Below are positions 50,285 to 62,019 of a stretch of DNA of 64,000 bases, one piece after another. A model generated the notes under the pieces. The model ran no database searches. It saw nothing but the letters and a program-made list of their open reading frames with translations, and was not told where the DNA came from. The stretch's first letter is position 1; every line of letters starts with the position of its first letter. The translations under genes were made by a program, and so were the position numbers. Source of the stretch: Listeria goaensis (GTDB lineage: Bacteria > Bacillota > Bacilli > Lactobacillales > Listeriaceae). Location of the stretch: assembly GCF_900186125.1 (NCBI RefSeq), contig NZ_FYBQ01000011.1, positions 46,331-110,330 of the forward strand, written 5' to 3'.

Positions 50285-52867
50285 ATGAAAGAAAAATTAC
50301 TACAAGCCTATGATTTTTTCCAGAGAAATAGTAAGATTGTCAAAATCGTCTTTGTTTCTCTTATTATGTTATTCGTCATTTACGAGGTCATCAACATTTT
50401 AACGACCGTCGATTATAGCTCACTCAAGCAAAATTTAACTTCACAAAGCCCGGAGAGTATTTTTATTATGGTCATTGTCGGGCTAGTTGCCGTAACGCCG
50501 ATGCTTATTTATGATTTTGTCATCGTCAAACTTTTACCGGGGAAATTTTCAGCGATGCACGTTGTCTCCTCAGGCTGGATTACAAATACATTCACCAATA
50601 TTGGTGGTTTTGGCGGCGTTTTGGGCGCTTCTTTACGCGCTAGTTTTTACGGGAAAAATGCATCACACAAAGAAATTTTACTTGCGATTTCAAAAATAGC
50701 ATTATTTTTAGTTTCTGGACTATCCATTTACTGTTTAATTGGCCTTACAACACTGGCCATTCCAAATTTTGCGAATCATTTTATCAGCTACTGGCCGTGG
50801 CTTCTTGGCGGCGGACTTTATTTTCCGATTTTATTTACAGTCACCAAATGGAAAAGCAAGTCGCTGTTTGAAGACTTGCCGCTAAAACGTGAGTTGACAT
50901 TAATTTCTGCATCGCTTTTAGAATGGGGCTTTGCATTTGGTTGTTTTGTCATCATTGGCTTTTTAATGAATGAACCAGTCGATTTGATGAAAGTATTTCC
51001 ACTTTTCGTCATCGCTTCTGTTATTGGGATTATTTCAATGGTTCCAGGCGGTGTCGGCACATTTGATTTAGTCATGCTTTACGGCCTCGGGCAGCTAGGC
51101 GTTTCAGAAGAACTGGCACTCGTGTGGTTGTTGTTTTACCGAATCTTTTACTACATTGTCCCATTTATCGCAGGCTTATTTTTCTTCGTACAAAAAGCCG
51201 GCAAACGATTTAACGATTATTTAGAAAATTTACCCTTTCTATTTTTACAAAAACTAGCGCATCGTTTCCTTATTATTTTCGTTTATTTCAGCGGTTTACT
51301 GCTCGTTATTTCTTCTGTTGCACCATTTGCAATCTACCACGTCCCATTTTTGTATAAACTCATGCCCTTTGGTTTTCTGTTCATCTCCCAGGTTACAAAC
51401 GTCGCGTTTGGTTTTCTGCTGCTTGGCCTAGGTCGAGCTATTGAAAGCAAAACGAAAAAAGCCTACATCACAACGATTATCATACTAGGCTGCGCGATTT
51501 TCAACACCTTGGCGCGTGTATTTTCCATCAAACAAGCGATTTTCCTTGGCATCATTTTACTGTGCGTGTATTTAGCGAGAAAAGAATTTTACCGTGAAAA
51601 ATTTGTGTACACGTGGAGTAAAATCATCATGGATGCGGTCATCTTTATTGCCTGCCTAGCCGGATATGTTATCATCGGTATTTACAATTCGCCGAACATC
51701 CAACATAAAAAGCAAATTCCGGAATACTTGGAAATTGCGTCTGAACACGTGTGGGTAACCGGCTTCATCGGCATGCTCATCGCGGTCATCTGCCTAGTAG
51801 CCATCTACATTTATTTCTCGCAATCCGAGGAAAAATTTGGCAGCCCTTTTGAAGCCGAAAAAGTGCGCGCCCATTTAGAGAAGTGGGGCGGCAATGAAGT
51901 AAGCCACACCATGTTTCTGCGCGACAAATTGCTATTTTGGGCACAAGATGGCGACGTCCTTTTTGGCTTCCGAATTATCGCCGATAAAATGGTGATTATG
52001 GGCGAACCTACGGGGGATCCAAATCGGCGTGATGCGGCCATTTTAGAACTGCTTGAGAAAGCGGATTTGTTCGGCTATCGCCCCGTATTTTATGAAGTCC
52101 GCGGGGACATGTTGCCATACTTACACGAAATTGGTTTTGACTTTATTAAACTAGGCGAGGAAGGTTACGTTGATGTCACCAACTTCTCTCTTTCTGGGAA
52201 AAAGAAAAAGGGGGAGCGCGCTTTAATGAACAAATTTGAACGCGAAGGCTATCAATTTGAGATTCTCGAAGCGCCGTTTAGCTCTGATGTTTGGAATACG
52301 CTGCGTAAAATATCCAATGAATGGCTAGACGGTCGTACGGAAAAAGGTTTTTCTCTAGGCTTTTTCGACACCTATTATTTAGAACAAGCGGGGGTTGCGG
52401 TTGCTAGAAATGAAGCTGGAAAAATCATCGCCTTTGCGTCCATGATGCCTGCTTATAACGATGAACTTTCCTCGATTGATTTAATGCGCTACGGCAAAGA
52501 AGCACCATCAGGTATTATGGATTTCCTCTTCATCAATTTGTTTGAAGATGCGAAAGAAAATGGCTATCAAGTTTTCAATATGGGGATGGCGCCACTTGCC
52601 AATGTCGGCGAATCCAAATACGCGTTTCTCGGCGAACGTATGGCGGGACTTGTTTACCGCTATAGTCAAGGTTTCTACGGATTTAAAGGGCTTAGAAACT
52701 ACAAGGCAAAATACGTCAACGTCTGGGTGCAAAAATTTGTCGCCTACCGAAAACGGAGTTCCATTGCCTTTACAATGTTACAACTCATGCTTCTAGTAGG
52801 GAAAAAACGCCAATTATCCCACAATCAAATAATTTTAGAAGTCCCGCTCTCTGAGTCAGAAGAATAA
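50285..52867 (+). CDS. mprF: Lysylphosphatidylglycerol synthase/flippase MprF
   Basis: About 860 residues from ATG 50285 (GAAGGAG 7 bases upstream; ATG 50279 is too close). The N-terminal part (about 1-510) has some 14 transmembrane helices of the flippase, including NTFTNIGGFGGVLGASLRAS and SMVPGGVGTFDLVMLYGLGQ. The C-terminal cytosolic domain (about 530-860) is the DUF2156 aminoacyltransferase that moves lysine from Lys-tRNA to phosphatidylglycerol (GEPTGDPNRRDAAI, FSLGFFDTYYL, KYAFLGERMAGLVYRYSQGF). The product lowers surface negative charge and protects against cationic peptides. VirR regulation is suggested by the upstream dyad. Confidence 0.95.
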   Translation: MKEKLLQAYDFFQRNSKIVKIVFVSLIMLFVIYEVINILTTVDYSSLKQNLTSQSPESIFIMVIVGLVAVTPMLIYDFVIVKLLPGKFSAMHVVSSGWITNTFTNIGGFGGVLGASLRASFYGKNASHKEILLAISKIALFLVSGLSIYCLIGLTTLAIPNFANHFISYWPWLLGGGLYFPILFTVTKWKSKSLFEDLPLKRELTLISASLLEWGFAFGCFVIIGFLMNEPVDLMKVFPLFVIASVIGIISMVPGGVGTFDLVMLYGLGQLGVSEELALVWLLFYRIFYYIVPFIAGLFFFVQKAGKRFNDYLENLPFLFLQKLAHRFLIIFVYFSGLLLVISSVAPFAIYHVPFLYKLMPFGFLFISQVTNVAFGFLLLGLGRAIESKTKKAYITTIIILGCAIFNTLARVFSIKQAIFLGIILLCVYLARKEFYREKFVYTWSKIIMDAVIFIACLAGYVIIGIYNSPNIQHKKQIPEYLEIASEHVWVTGFIGMLIAVICLVAIYIYFSQSEEKFGSPFEAEKVRAHLEKWGGNEVSHTMFLRDKLLFWAQDGDVLFGFRIIADKMVIMGEPTGDPNRRDAAILELLEKADLFGYRPVFYEVRGDMLPYLHEIGFDFIKLGEEGYVDVTNFSLSGKKKKGERALMNKFEREGYQFEILEAPFSSDVWNTLRKISNEWLDGRTEKGFSLGFFDTYYLEQAGVAVARNEAGKIIAFASMMPAYNDELSSIDLMRYGKEAPSGIMDFLFINLFEDAKENGYQVFNMGMAPLANVGESKYAFLGERMAGLVYRYSQGFYGFKGLRNYKAKYVNVWVQKFVAYRKRSSIAFTMLQLMLLVGKKRQLSHNQIILEVPLSESEE

Positions 52868-52869
52868 TA

Positions 52870-52898
52870 AAGAGGCGTAGCAAAGCGCTACGCCTCTT
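52870..52898. terminator. Bidirectional terminator overlapping the epimerase stop
   Basis: AAGAGGCGTAGC and GCTACGCCTCTT form a perfect 12-bp stem. The right arm encodes the last three residues and stop of the convergent epimerase gene. Confidence 0.9.
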
Positions 52899-53802
52899 CA
52901 TTTATTAAATCGTCCAAAGCTTCTTCTAGCGTGTTAAATGTGAACTCGAAATGATGGGCGAGTAGTTTATCTGGATACACGCGTTGACTATCTAAAATCA
53001 TCGCAGCTTTATCCGCAAGTGCGAGTCTAATGGCTCTTTTAGGAACGGGAGTTTTGTACGGACGATGTAATTTCTTCCCAAGTAGCTCGGCGAATTTTTT
53101 CTCTTGGACGGGGTGCGGAGCGACCAAATTGATGGCGCCATCTAGTTCTTCCTTTTGAATGATGAAGCGGATAGCAGAGATAACGTCGTCAATGTGGATC
53201 CAAGAATACCATTGTTTTCCGCTGCCGAAGCGTCCACCGAAGAAATTTCGGAAGGCTTTTTCGAAAATCGGAAACGCACCGCCGTCTGTTCCTAAAATGA
53301 GGCCAAAGCGGGCGAATGCAACACGAATGCCGTATTGTTCGGCTTTTATCGCCGTTTCTTCCCACTCGTGAACAGTGCGTGCTAAAAAGGTACGGCTCAT
53401 AGGTGTTTCTTCGGAATCGCTATAAATGGCAGTTTTAGAAGAAGGATAGACGCCAATTGCGCTCGCATTAATCCATACTTTTGGTCGGACATTCATTTTG
53501 CGAACAATTGCTAGGAGTGCGGCTGTTGCTTCCACGCGACTCGAAACAATGGCGCGTTTTCGTTCTTCCGTGTAGCGCCCGTCGGCTAAACTAACACCAG
53601 CTAAATTGATAACCGCATCAAAAACGTGTTCTTTTAAATCAGGAAGCGGGGTTTCATCTGTTAGCCAGTTAATAAAATGGACATTCGCATAATCGGCTTG
53701 GTTGCCGCGCGTCAAAATATAAATATCATCCATCGTCTTTTCAAAGTCATGCGTTAAATGGCGCCCGACGAAACCAGTTCCGCCGGCAATTAAAATTTTC
53801 AT
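52888..53802 (-). CDS. TIGR01777-type NAD-dependent epimerase (YfhF/SulA-like)
   Basis: 304 residues. Rossmann start MKILIAGGTGFVGRHLTHDF, DAVINLAGVSLADGRYTEER near residue 63, and a C-terminal DUF1731 segment (RPYKTPVPKRAIRLALAD). The family of atypical SDRs has been linked to cell division in cyanobacteria, but its reaction is unknown. It is divergent from recX, as in Bacillus and Listeria. Confidence 0.9.
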   Translation of the reverse strand: MKILIAGGTGFVGRHLTHDFEKTMDDIYILTRGNQADYANVHFINWLTDETPLPDLKEHVFDAVINLAGVSLADGRYTEERKRAIVSSRVEATAALLAIVRKMNVRPKVWINASAIGVYPSSKTAIYSDSEETPMSRTFLARTVHEWEETAIKAEQYGIRVAFARFGLILGTDGGAFPIFEKAFRNFFGGRFGSGKQWYSWIHIDDVISAIRFIIQKEELDGAINLVAPHPVQEKKFAELLGKKLHRPYKTPVPKRAIRLALADKAAMILDSQRVYPDKLLAHHFEFTFNTLEEALDDLINEEA

Positions 53803-53883
53803 AATCGGCTCACCTCTTTACTTAGTTCTATTCCCACTTTCTTCAAATAAAAACTGTGATACAATGGAAGAGGAGGTTTTTTG

Positions 53884-54699
53884 ATGAAAATAACTGCGAT
53901 TCAAGCCCAACAAAAAAACAAAGAACGTTACAACATTTTTGTAGATGAAAACTATTTATTCAGTGTAGACGAAGCCGTATTAGTGAAATTTCAACTAAAA
54001 AAAGAAATGCCGCTAACCAATGAATTAATAGATAAAATCGTCGAGGAAGACGAAGTCCGTAAAGGCTTAAATAAAGCCATTCAATTTTTAGCGCACCGCG
54101 TTCGGTCAGAAAAAGAAGTGCGTGACTATTTGAAAAAACAGGAAATTTCAGAAGCACATATTTCGAGTGTCATTCAAAAATTGGTGGAAATGAACTATTT
54201 AGATGACGCCGAGTTCGCGAAACTGTATATTAGAACGCAAATGAAAACGACAACAAAAGGAAAAGGTAAAATTGAACGCGAACTCATTGAAAAAGGCATC
54301 ACGCGCGAACTCATTGCCGAAACACTTCCGTTTTATACAAGTGATATGCAATTAGAAAACGCGAATAAAGAAGCAGCAAAAATTGCGCGCCGCGGCAAGC
54401 GGACATCACGTAAAATTTTAACACAAAAAATTGTGACCGATTTAATGCAAAAAGGCTATACCGTCGAGCTTGCAAAAGAAGCGGCAGCCGTCGCAACAGC
54501 GGATTTAGATGAAAATAGTGACGAAGCAATTCTCGGTGCAGAGCTTGAAAAGCTGATGCGGAAAAATAAACGACTTGGTCCGAAGAAGGCGAAACAAAAA
54601 ACCATTCAGTCACTCATGCAAAAAGGCTTTCAATATGATACAATACAAACTTATCTAGCCGAAAATGAAATTGATTTTGAAGAGGTGGAGCAAGATTGA
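53884..54699 (+). CDS. recX: Recombination regulator RecX
   Basis: 271 residues from ATG 53884 with AGGAGG 7 bases upstream (TTG at 53881 less good). RecX binds RecA filaments and modulates strand exchange. The Gram-positive long form has three repeats of three-helix motifs; KAIQFLAHRVRSEKEVRDYL (about 62-81), VEMNYLDDAEFAKLYIRTQM and TRELIAETLPFYT are typical. The stop overlaps the next TTG start. Confidence 0.93.
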   Translation: MKITAIQAQQKNKERYNIFVDENYLFSVDEAVLVKFQLKKEMPLTNELIDKIVEEDEVRKGLNKAIQFLAHRVRSEKEVRDYLKKQEISEAHISSVIQKLVEMNYLDDAEFAKLYIRTQMKTTTKGKGKIERELIEKGITRELIAETLPFYTSDMQLENANKEAAKIARRGKRTSRKILTQKIVTDLMQKGYTVELAKEAAAVATADLDENSDEAILGAELEKLMRKNKRLGPKKAKQKTIQSLMQKGFQYDTIQTYLAENEIDFEEVEQD

Positions 54700-54920
54700 A
54701 TGAATATGTAGAAGAACTCGTACAATTGCTTCAAGCGAAAAATCCGAGTTTAGACAAAGAAAAAGCGCTCTTTTGGGTGGAAATGCTTTGGTCGGATTTT
54801 GAAAGTTCTTATGCGAAAGCAGGTTATCCGTACCGCGGACCTGAATATGCTTATGAATATGTCAAACAACAAATTGAACACCACGGAGCTGTGCTTCATC
54901 ATGTGAGTTCGAGAAAATAA
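54696..54920 (+). CDS. YfhJ-like small protein (WVELL family)
   Basis: 74 residues from a TTG that overlaps the recX stop (TTGA). The conserved ALFWVEMLWSDFESSYAKAG segment identifies the YfhJ/WVELL family of unknown function. GGTGGAG lies at the right distance. Translation is coupled to recX. Confidence 0.82.
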   Translation: MNEYVEELVQLLQAKNPSLDKEKALFWVEMLWSDFESSYAKAGYPYRGPEYAYEYVKQQIEHHGAVLHHVSSRK

Positions 54921-54932
54921 AGGAGAGTTTAA

Positions 54933-55394
54933 ATGAAAATAAGAGGTTTTGAAGTTGTCAAGGATGCTAATCGAGTATTTTTGAATCAAACGATTACACT
55001 GCCCGTTCGCTCAGATAAAGGGTCAGCTGGGTATGATTTTTTCTCCAATGAAGAAGTGACACTACACCCGGGGAGCCAGCACGTTTTCTGGACAGACGTG
55101 AAGACCTACATGCAAGCTGATGAGGTGTTAAGTGTTTACGTGCGTTCCTCGATTGGAATTAAACGCGGACTTAATTTATCAAATAACACAGGAATCATTG
55201 ATGCATCTTATTACGGGAATCCTTCGAATGACGGCAACATTGGAATTGCGATGCGAAACATTGGCGAAGCTAGTGTTAAAATTGAACAAGGCGAGCGAAT
55301 TGCCCAAGGTATTTTCACAAAATATCTCGTTGCTGACGTGGATGATGTGACAAATGAGTCACGCGCTGGTGGTGTTGGGAGTACTGGTAAATAA
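54933..55394 (+). CDS. dUTPase-family protein
   Basis: 153 residues. The trimeric dUTPase motifs are in order: DKGSAGYDFFSNEE (motif 1), VRSSIGIKRGL (2), NNTGIIDASYYGNP with the catalytic Asp (3), ERIAQGIF (4) and the C-terminal RAGGVGSTGK arm (5). The enzyme hydrolyses dUTP to dUMP and keeps uracil out of DNA; a dCTP-deaminase-type activity is less likely. AAAGGAG precedes the ATG. Confidence 0.92.
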   Translation: MKIRGFEVVKDANRVFLNQTITLPVRSDKGSAGYDFFSNEEVTLHPGSQHVFWTDVKTYMQADEVLSVYVRSSIGIKRGLNLSNNTGIIDASYYGNPSNDGNIGIAMRNIGEASVKIEQGERIAQGIFTKYLVADVDDVTNESRAGGVGSTGK

Positions 55395-55403
55395 ATTTTA
55401 AAT

Positions 55404-55441
55404 AAAAATCCCAGCTGTTATTGTAACAGCTGGGGTTTGTT
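55404..55441. terminator. Terminator between dUTPase and YfhP genes
   Basis: ATCCCAGCTGTT and AACAGCTGGGGT form a 12-bp stem (one G-U) over ATTGT, followed by TTGTTTA and preceded by an A/T-rich stretch. Confidence 0.88.
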
Positions 55442-55454
55442 TATGAGGTTAAAG

Positions 55455-56435
55455 TTACACAGCTACTGGGGTGAGTTTCTTCTGAAGTTTTTCATCAGAG
55501 AAAATCCAGCCCGTGTAAGATGATAAGATATTCATATCATCGTCTAGACGAACAACGGCAACAAACGGATAGTGCCCGTTGCTACGGTATCTCAAATCCG
55601 TAAACGTGACATACGTGGCATCTAACTTTTCTTCAATTCTCCAGTTATACACTTTTGAAAAGGAGACAAAAGCGGCCAAGTTTTTATCTTGTTTCGCAGA
55701 ACGAATGATTTCATTATTTGGAACGGGTAAGCGATCAAACTTTTCATAAACTGAAATGTTTCGTTTGAAAGCACGTCCCACATAATAATGTTCTTTCGTT
55801 GTCACAGCGACACGCCACTGGAAGAAATGAATCGTTGAAGCGATGATGATTTCTTCGGCATCAGGAATTAAATTCTTGACGGCATGTTTAATCATGTGCT
55901 GTGTAACTGCGCGTGCGACATAATAAAGCGCGAGGATTCCGTAAAGCGTAAAGAATGTTGGACCAGCAGGAGCACCGAGTAGCCAGATGATAATCGCAAC
56001 GACATGTGATCCAAAAATAAACCAATCAAATGTGTTGATGAAACCAAATGCGACCCAAGTGTCTTTAAATGGTCGAACCGCTTGCGTCCCGTATGCATTA
56101 AAAATATCGACGAAAATGTGTAACCCGACTGCTATAAAGCTCCATAAGAGCAAGTGTAAAAATGTTGCTGCCGGAAAAATAAAGTAAAGTACAGTTGAAA
56201 TTAAGAGCGGCCAAATCGCGAGCATCGGAAGGGAATGTGTAATCCCCCGGTGATTACGAATATAATCCGCATTGTTTTTAAGTTTTAATACAGTGTCAAT
56301 ATCAGGAATTTGAGAACCAATAATTGTTGCTGCCATGATACCCATTGTAGCATGAGTACTACTTGCAACTACAGGGTCAATTGTTGCGAGAGCCCCAAGT
56401 GCAATCCCCATAACAACATGTGTGCCTGTGTCCAA
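55455..56435 (-). CDS. YfhP-like membrane-bound metal-dependent hydrolase
   Basis: 326 residues from TTG 56435 (GGAGGAGG 8 bases upstream). Four or so helices in the N-terminal 190 residues carry the YdjM/LexA-repressed metal-hydrolase pattern: HVVMGIALGAL, GSQIPDIDTVLKLKNNADYI, HRGITHSLPML, FVDIFNAYGTQAVRPF. A cytoplasmic beta-rich C-terminal domain follows. Relatives are B. subtilis YfhP. Substrate unknown. The gap upstream (56436-56684) contains a likely mutY -10 (TATAAT 56582-56587) but no gene. Confidence 0.87.
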   Translation of the reverse strand: MDTGTHVVMGIALGALATIDPVVASSTHATMGIMAATIIGSQIPDIDTVLKLKNNADYIRNHRGITHSLPMLAIWPLLISTVLYFIFPAATFLHLLLWSFIAVGLHIFVDIFNAYGTQAVRPFKDTWVAFGFINTFDWFIFGSHVVAIIIWLLGAPAGPTFFTLYGILALYYVARAVTQHMIKHAVKNLIPDAEEIIIASTIHFFQWRVAVTTKEHYYVGRAFKRNISVYEKFDRLPVPNNEIIRSAKQDKNLAAFVSFSKVYNWRIEEKLDATYVTFTDLRYRSNGHYPFVAVVRLDDDMNILSSYTGWIFSDEKLQKKLTPVAV

Positions 56436-56684
56436 ATGCTTTCCTCCTCCAAGAAGTTAGAAAGAGTCACTTAACAAACCAAGCGGCATCTTCCTGCGAC
56501 TAAAGTGTGTGGGTGAGTAATTACTACTCTGTCAGCTAAGCCTTTACAAGCAGAGTGCTGTTCAAAAAAAGCTAGCTTCTGTATAATAGAAAAAGCTTAA
56601 CCATTAATCTATTCCCATGTTTTCATTATACTACACATCGAAAGTGCGGAGCATTAGAATTTTATGAGAAATTTAGGTGAACGA

Positions 56685-58516
<1,832 letters not shown>

Positions 58517-58629
58517 GCTCAAATAAAAATGATTTTCCCACTTTAAATGGAACTTTCTGCACGGATTTTACTTTTTTAATCAAAAAAGATGATTTTCCGT
58601 AGTTTATTGTTTTTTGCGTTGTTTTGTTA

Positions 58630-58638
58630 TGTTATAAT
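58630..58638 (+). promoter_or_regulatory. Extended -10 promoter of the DUF402 gene
   Basis: TGTTATAAT, an extended -10 element 50 bases before the ATG in an AT-rich gap. No clear -35 is needed with this type. Confidence 0.6.
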
Positions 58639-58687
58639 GATTTGTGAATAACAGCTTCTAGTACATGAAGAAAGTAGGAAAGTGTGT

Positions 58688-59215
58688 ATGTACTTGCCAA
58701 AAGAGAAAGAAATTATCCAGATTAAGAGCTACAAACACAACGGTAAACTTCATCGTACTTGGAAAAAAACAGTTGTGCTAAAAGCAACGGAAAATGTTAT
58801 TATCGGGGGAAATGATCATACACTTGTCGTGGAATCTGACGGGCGAAAATGGGTAACGAGAGAGCCATCAATTTGCTATTTTCATAGCGATTATTGGTTT
58901 AATGTGATTTCAATGATACGGGAAGATGGCCTGTACCATTATTGTAATCTAGGAACGCCTTTTGCGGTCGATGAGGAAGCGTTAAAGTATATTGATTATG
59001 ACTTAGATATTAAAGTTTTTCCTGACGGACGTTTCCATTTACTTGATGAAGGTGAATACGAGCAGCATCGTCGCCAAATGAAATATCCTGATGCCATCGA
59101 CCGAATTTTACGCAATAACGTAGATATTTTGAGTCACTGGATTTTGGATAAAAAAGGACCTTTTTCGAAGGACTATATTGATATTTGGTATGAAAAGTAC
59201 AAAGAATACCGTTGA
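58688..59215 (+). CDS. DUF402/UPF0374 nucleoside tri/diphosphatase (YgaC-like)
   Basis: 175 residues from ATG 58688 (AGGAAA 7 bases upstream; GTG 58682 is too close). The family start [20 protein letters not shown] and the metal-binding [20 protein letters not shown] and [12 protein letters not shown] blocks match S. aureus Ntdp and B. subtilis YgaC, which hydrolyse nucleoside tri- and diphosphates. Monocistronic. Confidence 0.88.
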   Translation: MYLPKEKEIIQIKSYKHNGKLHRTWKKTVVLKATENVIIGGNDHTLVVESDGRKWVTREPSICYFHSDYWFNVISMIREDGLYHYCNLGTPFAVDEEALKYIDYDLDIKVFPDGRFHLLDEGEYEQHRRQMKYPDAIDRILRNNVDILSHWILDKKGPFSKDYIDIWYEKYKEYR

Positions 59216-59273
59216 AAAAAGACGCATTTGCCTAAACCTGTTTGTTTAATAAGGTTTGGGCAACGTCTTTTTT
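59216..59273 (+). terminator. Terminator of the DUF402 gene
   Basis: AAAAGACG and CGTCTTTT outer arms with GCCTAAACCT / AGGTTTGGGC inner arms form a long interrupted stem followed by T-runs. Confidence 0.85.
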
Positions 59274-59346
59274 TTGGCGTCTTTTTGTTCGCTTTACATG
59301 GCTAATAAGTATGTGATTTCAAGTAAAATAAAGCGGATAAAAATAA

Positions 59347-59403
59347 GCATAAATCTAGTAAAGTCCATTACCTAAATGGTAGTGTTACTAGATTTATGCT
59401 TTT
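59347..59403 (-). terminator. Terminator of the ArAE-like membrane protein gene
   Basis: AAGCATAAATCTAGTAA and TTACTAGATTTATGCTT are perfect inverted repeats, with an inner CATT/AATG-type pairing, directly after the convergent gene's stop. Apart from the two terminators, 59274-59346 is empty. Confidence 0.85.
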
Positions 59404-59409
59404 TATCCA

Positions 59410-60489
59410 TTACTCTTCCGTCACACTAATATCAATTTTATTCTCATCCGTATGGCGGATTTTAAAACTATGAATGAGTTTTTCTAAATAGTCGATTGCT
59501 TCCTGATAGGCAAAAACGCAAGCGATAATGCGCATTAAGTGATACTCATCTGTGTTGTTTTCTGGGTCATCCGATTTCATTTCATTTAAAAATAAATCCA
59601 TTAATTCTTTCGGATCTTGCGCCAAATGGTCTTCCAAGTAATCTGTATCAACGGCAACGCGGTCAATGTATGTGAGTAGAAGTTGTTCATGTTTATCTAC
59701 TAAAAAGTCAATTTGCTGTCTGATGACCTCTTGTTTTTCAGGATTAAGTTGTAAATAATCATTTTCGTAGCGATTTTGAATTTTTAAAAGTTCATAGCCT
59801 TTTTGTGAGCAGAGAATCATTTGCCGGTAGATAGCAATTTTACGCCCTTTAGAAACAGAATTTCGCTTTAAAAAAGTTCTTTCTTCTTTATAAAGCTCAT
59901 ATTGATTACGAATTTGCCCAATTTGTTTCTGCATCCAGTTCATATCTTTTTTTAGTAAAGGAAAATCAGCGGCATGGCGTAAATTTAAGCGGATCCATTT
60001 AATAATCTCATTGTTCGTATTGTAAATTTGCTGATACAAAGCCACTTCATATTTTGGTGGAATGAAAATTAAGTTGACGATAAATGCTGCAACAAGCCCT
60101 AGCATGATTGTACCAAAACGAATTAAGGCGATTTCAAGGAAGTCATTTCCGGGTGAATCCATGACAATAACAAGTGTTACAAGAGCAAGGCCAATCGTAT
60201 TTTCTAGTTTTAATTGCAGAAGTAGCGCCACACAAATAACGGAAGCTACGCCAATCAAAATGAAGTCATTTCCAATGTATAGACCAAAAACAATGGCAAT
60301 GATGGCACCAATCACATTTCCTTGCGCGCGCTCTAAAATAGTTCGGTACGAGCGGTAAATGGACGGTTGAATCGCAAATATGGCGGAAATTCCTGCCAGC
60401 GAAGGAGAGGGGGACTGGAAAAGTTCGGCAATAAATAAAGCTAAACTTATAGCAATACCAGTTTTTAATATTCTAGCTCCAAATTTCAT
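59410..60489 (-). CDS. FUSC/aromatic-acid-exporter-like membrane protein (YgaE/YqjA-like)
   Basis: 359 residues. The N-terminal half (about 1-150) has four to six helices with the ArAE signature LAGISAIFAIQPSIYRSYRT and ERAQGNVIGAIIAIVFGLYI. The C-terminal half is a soluble, charged, helical DUF939-type domain (LYKEERTFLKRNSVSKGRK). Members are thought to export aromatic acids or act in envelope homeostasis. AAAGGAA precedes the ATG. Confidence 0.85.
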   Translation of the reverse strand: MKFGARILKTGIAISLALFIAELFQSPSPSLAGISAIFAIQPSIYRSYRTILERAQGNVIGAIIAIVFGLYIGNDFILIGVASVICVALLLQLKLENTIGLALVTLVIVMDSPGNDFLEIALIRFGTIMLGLVAAFIVNLIFIPPKYEVALYQQIYNTNNEIIKWIRLNLRHAADFPLLKKDMNWMQKQIGQIRNQYELYKEERTFLKRNSVSKGRKIAIYRQMILCSQKGYELLKIQNRYENDYLQLNPEKQEVIRQQIDFLVDKHEQLLLTYIDRVAVDTDYLEDHLAQDPKELMDLFLNEMKSDDPENNTDEYHLMRIIACVFAYQEAIDYLEKLIHSFKIRHTDENKIDISVTEE

Positions 60490-60572
60490 GGTAGGTGATT
60501 CCTTTCTAATGGGCGATTTTTATCTTTTAATACCTTTATTATAACCATATTTTTCATTTTGTAACATAAAAA

Positions 60573-61871
60573 TCATTTTTCGGAGGCCATAATGGCAAAT
60601 ACACGCTCTGTTGCCGCAATTGTGTCGTCGATATCTGCTTCAGTATGGGCCGTTGTAATAAACCAAGCCTCGTATTTCGATGCCGCCAGTAAGATACCTT
60701 CCTCACGCATAAGTTTAAAGAAACGACTAAATTGTTCGCCGTCAGTTTGTTCAGCATCTGCATAGTTCCGCACAGTTTTATCGGTGAAAAATACCGTCAG
60801 CGCCCCAACAATTTGGTTAATCGTAATTGTAATGCCGTGTTTTGCAGCAGCATTTAAAATACCATTTTTCAATTTAGATCCGTATTTTTCAAAACGATCA
60901 TAAAGTCCTTCTTCTTGTAAAACTTCTAGGCAGGCAATGCCAGATAGAATGGAAGCGGGATTTCCAGCGTGTGTGCCAGCTTGATAAGCCGGACCAAGCG
61001 GTGCTACAGTTTCCATAATATCCAAGCGCCCGCCATACGCCCCAATCGGCAAGCCGCCGCCAATAATTTTTCCAAGCGCTGTCAAATCCGGTTTCACTTG
61101 GAGCAAATCTTGCGCCCCGCCGTACATAAAGCGAAATGCCGTAATCACTTCATCATAAATCACGAGCGCACCCGCCGCATGAGTCAGCTCATTTACTTTT
61201 TTCAAAAATCCTGGTTCTGGCCCGACAATCCCGAAATTCCCGACAATCGGCTCCACAAGCACCGCTGCCACCTGATCGCCCCAAACATCAAGAGCTTCTT
61301 TAAAAGCTTTGACGTTGTTAAAAGGAACGGTAATGACTTCTTTGGCTGTCGCTTCTGTCACACCAGCAGAATCAGGCGTGCCTAGTGTTGAAGGTCCAGA
61401 ACCCGCTTCCACCAAAACGAGATCGAAGTGTCCGTGATAAGACCCGCCGAATTTAATAATCTTATCTCGGCCAGTATAGGCGCGAGCAACACGAACCGTT
61501 GTCATGACAGCTTCCGTACCAGAATTGGTAAAGCGCACCTTTTCCATAGAAGGAATCGCTTCTTTTAACATTTTCGCAAATGTAATTTCATGCACAGTTG
61601 GCGTACCATATAAAACCCCAGTTTCTGCAGCCTTTGTAATCGCCTTTGTAATGTGTGGGTGTGCATGGCCGGTAATAATGGGGCCAAAAGCCGCTAAGTA
61701 ATCAATATACTTATTCCCGTCCACATCATAAAAATAAGCCCCTTCTGCCCGCTCCATCGTAATCGGCACACCGCCACCAACGCCCTTGTACGAACGACTT
61801 GGACTATTAACGCCGCCAACAATATGTTTTTTTGCTTCCTTATGTATAGCATCTGATTTTGAATGATCCAT
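60573..61871 (-). CDS. gsaB: Glutamate-1-semialdehyde 2,1-aminomutase (GsaB type)
   Basis: 432 residues, a PLP enzyme of heme precursor synthesis that makes 5-aminolevulinate. Conserved blocks are [19 protein letters not shown] at the N-terminus, [29 protein letters not shown], and the PLP lysine in [16 protein letters not shown] (near residue 270). It lies away from the hemAXCDBL operon, so it is the second, GsaB-type isozyme as in Bacillus and Listeria. GGAGA upstream of the ATG; divergent from the dehydrogenase. Confidence 0.93.
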   Translation of the reverse strand: MDHSKSDAIHKEAKKHIVGGVNSPSRSYKGVGGGVPITMERAEGAYFYDVDGNKYIDYLAAFGPIITGHAHPHITKAITKAAETGVLYGTPTVHEITFAKMLKEAIPSMEKVRFTNSGTEAVMTTVRVARAYTGRDKIIKFGGSYHGHFDLVLVEAGSGPSTLGTPDSAGVTEATAKEVITVPFNNVKAFKEALDVWGDQVAAVLVEPIVGNFGIVGPEPGFLKKVNELTHAAGALVIYDEVITAFRFMYGGAQDLLQVKPDLTALGKIIGGGLPIGAYGGRLDIMETVAPLGPAYQAGTHAGNPASILSGIACLEVLQEEGLYDRFEKYGSKLKNGILNAAAKHGITITINQIVGALTVFFTDKTVRNYADAEQTDGEQFSRFFKLMREEGILLAASKYEAWFITTAHTEADIDDTIAATERVFAIMASEK

Positions 61872-62019
61872 CTAGACATCTCCTTTGAATTTCGCGGAAT
61901 CCCGCTTATCTAGTCCATTTTATGCGAAATAATTTAAAACAGCAACATGAAAGAACAACTTAATTGCCGTTTTTTCAAAAAAAGCATAAACTAAAAGAGT
62001 AGAAAGGGGGCTGGGCTGT

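Noticed and set aside
56436..56684. Riboswitch or T-box in the yfhP-mutY gap
   Set aside because: I found no conserved T-box TGG motif, no terminator/antiterminator pair and no recognisable aptamer; only a likely mutY -10 element.
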